Assembly (NCBI RefSeq): GCF_004305975.1
Contig: NZ_BHZI01000019.1
Location: 1 to 35,564, forward strand
Source of the DNA: Streptomyces otsuchiensis
Lineage (GTDB): Bacteria; Actinomycetota; Actinomycetes; Streptomycetales; Streptomycetaceae
Length of the DNA: 35,564 nucleotides
Direction: 5' to 3'
Shown: positions 29,960 through 35,564 of the stretch, one piece after another
How the letters are laid out: each line of letters begins with the position of its first letter
Numbering within the stretch: the first letter of the stretch is position 1
Made by a program: the position numbers and the translations under genes
Notes under the pieces: model-generated
Database searches by the model: none
What the model saw: only the letters and a program-made list of their open reading frames with translations
Told to the model about the DNA's origin: nothing

Positions 29960-31608
29960 CGGCTGAACACCACCCGTCCCGCGACCCGGGTCTCGACGAC
30001 GCCGGCCCGCCAGACGGAGTCGGGCGCGGCGAACGGATCGCGGTCGAGGACGACCAGGTCGGCCTGCTTGCCCGGTTCGAGGGAGCCGTGACGGTCCTCG
30101 GCGTGGTTGAGATAGGCGCTGCCCATCTGGTACGCGTTCATGGCATCTTTCAGAGAGAGACGTTCGGCGGGCAGGAAGACATCCGGACCATCCGGCCCCC
30201 CGGGGCGTGGCACCGGCGTGCGGTTGACGGCGACGTGCAGCAGCGCCAGCGGGTCCGGGGTCGAGACCGGCCAGTCGCTGCCGATGGCGATCACCGCCCC
30301 GCTGCGGACCAGGGACCCGAACGGGTACTGCCACCCGCTGCGTTCCGTTCCGAGATAGGGGATGGTCAGCTCGGTCATCTGCGGCTCGTGACGGGCCCAC
30401 AGCGGCTGCGCGTTGGCCGCCACGCCCAGCGGCCGGAACCGGCCCACGTCCTCGGGGTGGACCACCTGGATGTGCGCCAGATGGTGGCGCAGACCGCTGT
30501 CGCCGTTGGCGCGCCGGGCGTGGGCCACCGCGTCGAGCGCCTGGCGGACCGCCGCGTCGCCGACGGTGTGGAAGTGGACCTGGAAGCCGGCCGCGTCCAG
30601 CGCGGTGACCGTCCGGTCCAGCGTCTCCTGGTCGTAGTAGGCGATGCCGTGGCGGCCGGGTTCCGGAAGGTTGTCGTAGGGCGCCAGCATGGCGGCGGTG
30701 TGCGTCTCGCAGACCCCGTCGAGCATCAGCTTGACCGAGTCGAAGCGCAGACCGGGGCGGGTGTGGGCGGCGCGTACGGCACGCAGCCGGTCCAGCTGGT
30801 CCAGTCCGTCCTCCGGCTCCCACCACTGGGCGCCCACCACACGGGCGGTGAGCCCGCCCTCGTCAGCGAGCGCCGCGTAGACCTCGGCGTCGGCGGGCCG
30901 GTGCAGCACCTTGGCGTCCTGCCAGCCGACCACGCCCAGGCCGTGCAGATAGCGCTGCGCCTCGCGCAGCCCCTCGACGTGCTCCGCGCGTGAGGGCGCC
31001 GGCACCAGTCGGGACACCAGGAACATGGCGCGTTCCTGGAGCGCCCCGCCGGGTGTGCCGTCCGGCTCCCGCTCGATCCGCCCACCGGGCGGGTCGGGGG
31101 TGGCGGCGTCGATACCGGCGACCCGCAGTGCGGCGGAGTTCACCCAGGCGGTGTGGTGATCCCTGCTGTAGAGCAACGCCGGCCGGTCCCCGGTCAGTTC
31201 GTCGAGGATGCGGGCGGAGGGGATGCCGCCGGGGAAGAGGTCCATGGACCAGCCGCCGCCCAGCACCCAGGGCTCGTCCGGATGGCCGGCCGTGTAGCGG
31301 GAGACCGTGGCGCGCACCTCCGGCAGGGTGGTGGCGGCCAGCAGGTCGCACTGGCGGCGTTCCATCCCGCCCTTGATGGCGTGGATGTGCGCGTCGATGA
31401 AGCCGGGCACCACGAACCGGCCGTCCAGCGAGACGCGTTCGGTCCCGGGGCCGGCCAGCGCGCGCACGGCGGCTTCCGGGCCGGCGGCGGTGACCACACC
31501 GTCGGTGACGGCCAGCCCGGTGACCAGGGCGCCTACGGCGCCGCCGGTCCACACGCGGCCGCCGAGGAGTACGGTGTCGGGCGGCCGGGTCGCCGCGGCG
31601 GTGATCAC
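29956..31608 (-). CDS. YtcJ-type amidohydrolase
   Basis: A 550-aa metal-dependent amidohydrolase of the YtcJ/LAF3-like group. The metal motif is HxH at His74 and His76 in GFIDAHIH, with a Lys in KLMLDG, His residues in QVHFHTVGD and LAHIQ, and the late metal Asp in AIGSDWPVS. A C-terminal composite domain ends with SLEPGKQADLVVLDRDP. Family members hydrolyse amide, carbamate or similar C-N bonds. The start is GTG 31608, whose GTGA overlaps the PotA-like gene stop by four bases. Its place between uptake and oxidation genes suggests that it unmasks an N-acylated or carbamoylated amine after import. Such an enzyme is not part of the textbook putrescine routes. Confidence 0.82.
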   Translation of the reverse strand: MITAAATRPPDTVLLGGRVWTGGAVGALVTGLAVTDGVVTAAGPEAAVRALAGPGTERVSLDGRFVVPGFIDAHIHAIKGGMERRQCDLLAATTLPEVRATVSRYTAGHPDEPWVLGGGWSMDLFPGGIPSARILDELTGDRPALLYSRDHHTAWVNSAALRVAGIDAATPDPPGGRIEREPDGTPGGALQERAMFLVSRLVPAPSRAEHVEGLREAQRYLHGLGVVGWQDAKVLHRPADAEVYAALADEGGLTARVVGAQWWEPEDGLDQLDRLRAVRAAHTRPGLRFDSVKLMLDGVCETHTAAMLAPYDNLPEPGRHGIAYYDQETLDRTVTALDAAGFQVHFHTVGDAAVRQALDAVAHARRANGDSGLRHHLAHIQVVHPEDVGRFRPLGVAANAQPLWARHEPQMTELTIPYLGTERSGWQYPFGSLVRSGAVIAIGSDWPVSTPDPLALLHVAVNRTPVPRPGGPDGPDVFLPAERLSLKDAMNAYQMGSAYLNHAEDRHGSLEPGKQADLVVLDRDPFAAPDSVWRAGVVETRVAGRVVFSR

Positions 31609-32717
31609 GGGTGCTCCGGGAGAAGACGCAGGTGCTCGGGGGGAAGTCCGAGGGTGACTTCGTCGCCGACGGCCATGCCTCGGGCGGAGTCGGCCGGTGT
31701 CAGGGCGCTGACCGGGGTGGCCAGCCCCGGCACGGTGACCCGCAGGTGCACGGTGTCGCCGAGGAAGACCAGGTCGCTGACGGTCCCGGCCAGCGGCAGG
31801 TCGCCGTCGGCCGCGGCGGCCCTGACCTGCCCGGGCCTGATGGCGAGGGCCAGGCCCGGATCGCCCGCGCCGGGGGAGCCGGCGCGAGTGGGCGAGGGGA
31901 AGGTGTGCTTGCGTCCGCCGAGCGCGACCTCGGCCCCGGACGGCCCGTGGCCGACGAGCGCGGCCGGTTCGCCGCCGAGCGGGATGACGTTGGCCTGGGA
32001 GAAGAACGACGCGACATAGCCGTTGGGCGGGTCCAGATACAGCTCACGGACCGGGGTGCAGCACACCAGGCGCGTGTCGCGCATGATCGCGACCCGGTCG
32101 GAGAGCGACATCGCCTCCTCGCGGTCATGGGTGACATAGAGGATGGTGGTGCCGAACTCCCGGTGCACCCGGCGGATCTCCGCCAGCAGGTTCTCCTTGA
32201 GCGCCTTGTCCAGCGCGCCCAGCGGCTCGTCCATCAGCACCAGCCGGGGCGAGTAGGCCAGGGCACGGGCGATGGCCACCCGCTGCTGCTGGCCGCCGGA
32301 GAGCTGCCTGGGCAGGCGGTCTCCCAGCTTCTCCAGCCGCATCCGGGCGAGCAGCTCGGTGACCCGTTCCGCCCGCCGCTGCCGGTCCCAGCCCCGCATC
32401 CGCAGGCCGTACTCGATGTTCCGGCGGACCGACAGGTGCGGGAAGAGGGCGTAGTTCTGGAAGACCATGCCGATCTCCCGCTCCGCCGGGCTCAGGCTGG
32501 CGACCTCGCGGCCGTGCAGCCGGATCGAACCGGTGGTCGGCGTCTCGAAGCCGGCGACCAGCCGCAGCAGCGTGGTCTTGCCGGAGCCGGAGGCGCCGAG
32601 GATGCTGATCAGTTCGCCGGGACGTACCGTCAGGTCGAGATCGCTGACGGCGGTGACGCCTCCGAACCGTTTGGTGAGGCCGCTCAGTTCCACGGCGGGG
32701 TGTTCGGTCTGGGTCAT
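31605..32717 (-). CDS. potA: Polyamine-type ABC importer ATPase (PotA-like)
   Basis: ATP-hydrolysing subunit of the importer. Walker A GASGSGKT (41-48), Q-loop VFQNYALFPHLSV, signature LSGGQQQR, Walker B LVLMDEP with LGALDK, and H-loop THD are present. A C-terminal OB-like (TOBE_2) regulatory domain covers about residues 260-370. The layout and the 370-aa length match PotA/FbpC-type ATPases. ATG 32717 overlaps the permease stop by four bases, and GAGGAG lies about seven bases upstream. Fe3+ importers share this architecture, so substrate class is set mainly by the amine-degrading neighbours. Confidence 0.85.
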   Translation of the reverse strand: MTQTEHPAVELSGLTKRFGGVTAVSDLDLTVRPGELISILGASGSGKTTLLRLVAGFETPTTGSIRLHGREVASLSPAEREIGMVFQNYALFPHLSVRRNIEYGLRMRGWDRQRRAERVTELLARMRLEKLGDRLPRQLSGGQQQRVAIARALAYSPRLVLMDEPLGALDKALKENLLAEIRRVHREFGTTILYVTHDREEAMSLSDRVAIMRDTRLVCCTPVRELYLDPPNGYVASFFSQANVIPLGGEPAALVGHGPSGAEVALGGRKHTFPSPTRAGSPGAGDPGLALAIRPGQVRAAAADGDLPLAGTVSDLVFLGDTVHLRVTVPGLATPVSALTPADSARGMAVGDEVTLGLPPEHLRLLPEHP

Positions 32718-33514
32718 CGTTTGGCTCCTCTGGCCAGGGCGAGCGGGACGGCTACCAGAGCCGACGAGGCGAGCACGATGGCGGCGGCGATGGCCGTGAT
32801 CACCGGGTCGCTGCCGAACTGCACCGAGTCGAAGATGGCCTTGGGCAGCGTGACCAGGCCCGGTCCGCCGATGAAGTTGATCAGCACGGCCTCCTCGAAG
32901 CTGTGCTGGAACGCCATCACGAACCCGCCGGCCAGCGCAGGCAGCGCCAGCCGCAGGGTGATGCCGGTCCAGGCGCGGACCCGGCCCGCCCCGAGGGTGA
33001 TGGCGACGAGTTCGAGTTCCACCGGCACGCTGCGCAGCGCCGCCCCGCCCACCAGCATGACCAGCGGGACGGAGAGGGTGGCGTGCGCCAGCACCAGCCC
33101 GTGGAAGGTGCCCAGCAGCCCGTACCGGGCGAAGACGGCGTACATCGCGACGGCGTAGGCCGAGATCGGGATGATCAGGGTGATCAGGCTCGCCTGCTCC
33201 AGGAACTGCCCGAACCGCAGCCGGCTGCGGTGCACGGCCAGCAGCGCCAGTACCGACACCACCAGCGCGACCAGCGAGCTGGCCAGACCGAGCCGGGCGG
33301 AGAGCCACAGCGCGGTCCACCACTTCTCCTGGCCCGCCAGATCGCGCCAGCGCTGCACTCCCCAGCTCTCCGGCGGGAAGCTGAACCCCGGGTCGTTGGC
33401 GAAGGAGAGCACCACCGTCAGGACCACCGGCGCCATCACGAACAGCACGGCGAGGGCGGTGAGTACCAGCCCCGTCCAGCGCAGCAGCCGGTCCAGTATC
33501 CGTCCGCGTCTCAT
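32714..33514 (-). CDS. ABC importer permease (PotC-like)
   Basis: A 266-aa inner-membrane permease with six predicted helices, the first at about residues 14-36 (TGLVLTALAVLFVMAPVVLTVV). The cytoplasmic EAA-type loop that docks the ATPase is ELVAITLGAGRVRAWTGITLRLALPAL. The small size and position after the other permease match PotC. ATG 33514 overlaps the preceding permease stop by four bases; the longer open frame up to 34486 is a shadow. Confidence 0.85.
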   Translation of the reverse strand: MRRGRILDRLLRWTGLVLTALAVLFVMAPVVLTVVLSFANDPGFSFPPESWGVQRWRDLAGQEKWWTALWLSARLGLASSLVALVVSVLALLAVHRSRLRFGQFLEQASLITLIIPISAYAVAMYAVFARYGLLGTFHGLVLAHATLSVPLVMLVGGAALRSVPVELELVAITLGAGRVRAWTGITLRLALPALAGGFVMAFQHSFEEAVLINFIGGPGLVTLPKAIFDSVQFGSDPVITAIAAAIVLASSALVAVPLALARGAKR

Positions 33515-34389
33515 CGCAGCGCCTTTCGTAGCGTCCGTCCGCCGACGAGGGCCAGGACGCCGCCCACCACGGCCACCGCGATCAGCAGCAGTACGGCGGC
33601 GCTGGCCGCGGCGCCGGGGTAGTCGTACAGGTTGAAGATGCGCTGGGAGATCTGGGTCGCCATGAAGGGGGTCTGGGCGCCGCCCAGCAGGATCGGGGTG
33701 ACGTAGAAACCGATGGACAGGACGAAGACGAGCGCCATGGAGGCCGCCACCCCGCCGCGGGCCAGGGGGAAGGCGATCGTCGCCAGCGCCCTGGTGCGGC
33801 TGGCGCCCAGCGCCTGCCCGGCGTTGAGGAGTTCGGTGTCGATGTGCATGAACGCCGCGTAGAGCGAGAGCACCGCGTAGGGCACCAGCGAGTAGGCGAT
33901 GCCGATGACGATGGCCGTCTCGGTGTAGAGGAGGTTCAACGGGCCGTCGATCAGTCCGAGTTCGAGCAGCAGACCGTTGATGGGGCCGTTGGCGGAGAGC
34001 ATCAGGTAGATCGCGTAGTTCTTGACGATCACCCCGAGCCAGAAAGGGACGAGGGCCACGGTCCACAGCAGCACGCGCAGCCAGCGGCGCTCGGTGACGT
34101 GGAGGGTCCAGGCGAGGGCGGCGCCCAGGGCGGTGGCGACCACCACCACGACGACGCTCGTCCGCAGGGTCGTCAGCAGCGCCCGCCGACTGACCTCGTT
34201 GGTCAGGACGTCCGTGTACCGGCCGGTCAGGTCCCCGCCGGACGAGGCGTCCAGGAAGATGCTCACCAGGGGGTAGCCGACGAACAGCGCGAGCCCGATG
34301 ATCAGCGGTGCCGCCATCAGCAGCCCGGTGACCGGGCCGACCCGCTGGTCCCAGGGACGTGCGGCGCGCGGGGTGGTGACGCCACGCAC
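33511..34389 (-). CDS. ABC importer permease (PotB-like)
   Basis: A 292-aa inner-membrane permease with six predicted helices and an N-terminal helix at about residues 20-46 (TGLLMAAPLIIGLALFVGYPLVSIF). The EAA-type ATPase contact loop is ELLNAGQALGASRTRALATIAFPLA. The large first external loop after helix 1 is as in PotB. The start is GTG 34389, five bases after the binding-protein stop, so the genes are coupled. It forms a heterodimer with the next permease. Confidence 0.85.
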   Translation of the reverse strand: MRGVTTPRAARPWDQRVGPVTGLLMAAPLIIGLALFVGYPLVSIFLDASSGGDLTGRYTDVLTNEVSRRALLTTLRTSVVVVVVATALGAALAWTLHVTERRWLRVLLWTVALVPFWLGVIVKNYAIYLMLSANGPINGLLLELGLIDGPLNLLYTETAIVIGIAYSLVPYAVLSLYAAFMHIDTELLNAGQALGASRTRALATIAFPLARGGVAASMALVFVLSIGFYVTPILLGGAQTPFMATQISQRIFNLYDYPGAAASAAVLLLIAVAVVGGVLALVGGRTLRKALR

Positions 34390-34394
34390 GGGCG

Positions 34395-35501
34395 TCAGCC
34401 GCCCTGGATGATCTGCTGGATGCCCTGGTCGATCTCCTGCTTGTTCTCCAGGTACCAGGGCACGTTCTGGTCGGCGATCCGCTCACGGTTGGCCGGCCAG
34501 TCGGACAGCCGCTCGGCCTCCTCGGACGGCAGCGCCTCCAGCGCCTTCGGGTGCGGCACGCTGTAGTTCATGATCTGCGACCACTCGGCCTGGGCCTCGG
34601 GGTGGGTGGCGATCCACTCCAGGAAGCGTTCCGCGCCCTCCGCGTTGGGGCCGTCGGTCACCAGCGAGGTGTGGCCCGGGGTGTACACGCCGGCCCAGCT
34701 GACGGTCAGCGGCAGTCCGGTGTCGGCCAGGTTGAAGGCGCGACCGCTGTACATGAAGCCCAGGTCCGCCTCACCCTGGCGCAGCGCCTGTTCCATCTGG
34801 TCGCCCGAGGTCCACCAGACGCGCACCTCGTCCTTGATGCCGCGCAGCTCCTCCAGTGCCGTCTCGATGTCGACCGGCAGGGCTTCGTCCACCGGGTTGC
34901 CGGCGGCCTGGGCCAGGATGGTGATCAGCTGGCTGTAGGAGGAGGCGTCGCCCGGCATCATCCGGCGGCCGGGGAAGTTCTCCGTGTCGAAGAACTCCTC
35001 GACCGTGGTGGGACAGGTCTCGACCCGCTCGTCCGCGCAGGCGATCACATAGGCGTGGTTGGCGAAGGTGAAGCTGTAGTCGCTGAGCGTGTCGAGGCCC
35101 AGCTCCTCCTCCAGGGTGGCGCGCAGTCCGTCCGGGTGGGCGGCCAGGAGTCCCTGGTCGTAGAGGAACTGGGCGTCGGAGGCGGCGGCGCTGTCCAGGA
35201 TGTCCCACTGGACGTTGCCGGCGTCGTGCTGGGACTGGATCTGGGAGACGAAGTTGCCGGGGCTGTCGACCACCTGCACCTTGATCCCGGTCTCCTCGGT
35301 GAAGGGTTCCGCGAAGGCGGTGACCATCGCCTCGCTGAAGCGGCCGCCCCAGCTGGCCACGGTGATGACGTCCGATGAGCCGCCGCCGCCGTCGCCGGAG
35401 GGCGGGCCGCCCTCGGGGGTGGAGCCGCACGCGGTGACGAGACCGAGACCGGCCACCGCCAGGGTGGCGGCGCTGATGCGCAGAGTTCTTCTCACAGCCA
35501 T
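34395..35501 (-). CDS. Extracytoplasmic substrate-binding lipoprotein (PotD-like)
   Basis: A 368-aa solute-binding lipoprotein of the spermidine/putrescine (PotD/PotF) class. The lipobox VTAC places lipidated Cys25 after a short signal. A Gly/Ser linker and the typical first strand VITVASWGGRFSE follow, with the class motifs WDILDSAAASDAQFLYDQGLL and a W-E-N-rich C-terminus. ATG 35501 directly abuts the GGAAGGA site. GTG 35495 (two residues shorter) lies six bases after it and may be the real start. First gene of an eight-gene minus-strand operon running to the MocR gene. Substrate assignment to an amine comes from family plus neighbours. Confidence 0.85.
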   Translation of the reverse strand: MAVRRTLRISAATLAVAGLGLVTACGSTPEGGPPSGDGGGGSSDVITVASWGGRFSEAMVTAFAEPFTEETGIKVQVVDSPGNFVSQIQSQHDAGNVQWDILDSAAASDAQFLYDQGLLAAHPDGLRATLEEELGLDTLSDYSFTFANHAYVIACADERVETCPTTVEEFFDTENFPGRRMMPGDASSYSQLITILAQAAGNPVDEALPVDIETALEELRGIKDEVRVWWTSGDQMEQALRQGEADLGFMYSGRAFNLADTGLPLTVSWAGVYTPGHTSLVTDGPNAEGAERFLEWIATHPEAQAEWSQIMNYSVPHPKALEALPSEEAERLSDWPANRERIADQNVPWYLENKQEIDQGIQQIIQGG

Positions 35502-35564
35502 TCCTTCCGAGCGAAGAGAGTGTCGACGCCGCTGTGCGGGGCGCCCGGGTGTGGGGGCTGGGGG
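35502..35564 (-). promoter_or_regulatory. Partial upstream region of the amine operon
   Basis: Only 63 bases upstream of the binding-protein gene remain. The ribosome site GGAAGGA (35502-35508 read on the minus strand) is visible. The promoter and any operator for the operon probably lie partly beyond the window edge. Confidence 0.4.

Noticed and set aside
31605-35501. Iron(III) ABC importer
   Set aside because: The ATPase/permease architecture is shared with Fe3+ systems, but the binding protein looks PotD-like and all coupled downstream genes are amine-catabolic.

Overview
The window is very high-GC DNA with strong G/C bias at third codon positions, GTG and TTG starts, Tat and lipoprotein signals, and many 4- to 8-base gene overlaps. 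This fits an actinomycete, most likely Streptomyces or a close relative. I support about 29 protein genes and see no rRNA, tRNA, CRISPR array, transposase or integrase. It reads as ordinary metabolic and accessory chromosome.

Left part (1-4900). About 730 bases without a convincing gene lead into a wax-ester-synthase/DGAT-like acyltransferase (HHxxxDG). A compact ABC ATPase and ABC-2 permease pair and a small secreted four-cysteine protein follow, closed by a strong hairpin. Next is a ribbon-helix-helix antitoxin-like gene whose expected toxin partner is reduced to a 34-codon overlapping remnant.

5066-12911. A type I Baeyer-Villiger monooxygenase (minus) diverges from an SMP-30-type lactonase-like lipoprotein (plus). 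A perfect 10+10 dyad lies between them, and a convergent TetR gene follows. Then come an ArsR-like regulator, a Tat-secreted Ag85/esterase-D-type alpha/beta hydrolase and a Tat-secreted DUF4185 protein. The last two are plausibly a cell-envelope-degrading pair.

12956-22663. This is a C1 and respiratory block. A three-subunit formate dehydrogenase operon (catalytic subunit with Cys in place of Sec, four-cluster Fe-S subunit, NrfD-type anchor) and a small Rho-N-like protein lie on the minus strand. A formaldehyde-dehydrogenase-type zinc ADH, an SRPBCC protein and a type II NADH dehydrogenase lie on the plus strand. Together they suggest formaldehyde to formate to CO2 with electrons entering the quinone pool. 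A six-unit G-rich heptad repeat sits in the divergent control region.

22785-35564. This is an amine uptake and catabolism cluster. On the minus strand, in transcription order, are a PotD-like lipoprotein, two permeases, a PotA-like ATPase, a YtcJ-type amidohydrolase, a DadA/PuuB-like FAD oxidoreductase, an aminobutyraldehyde-type dehydrogenase and a MocR regulator, tightly packed. Converging on it from the plus strand are mmsA and a class III omega-aminotransferase. The enzymes form a logical path from an (N-acylated?) amine to an aminoaldehyde, an omega-amino acid, a semialdehyde and acyl-CoA. MmsA rather than a succinate-semialdehyde dehydrogenase points to a three-carbon (beta-alanine) branch. 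The right edge cuts the promoter region of the transporter operon.
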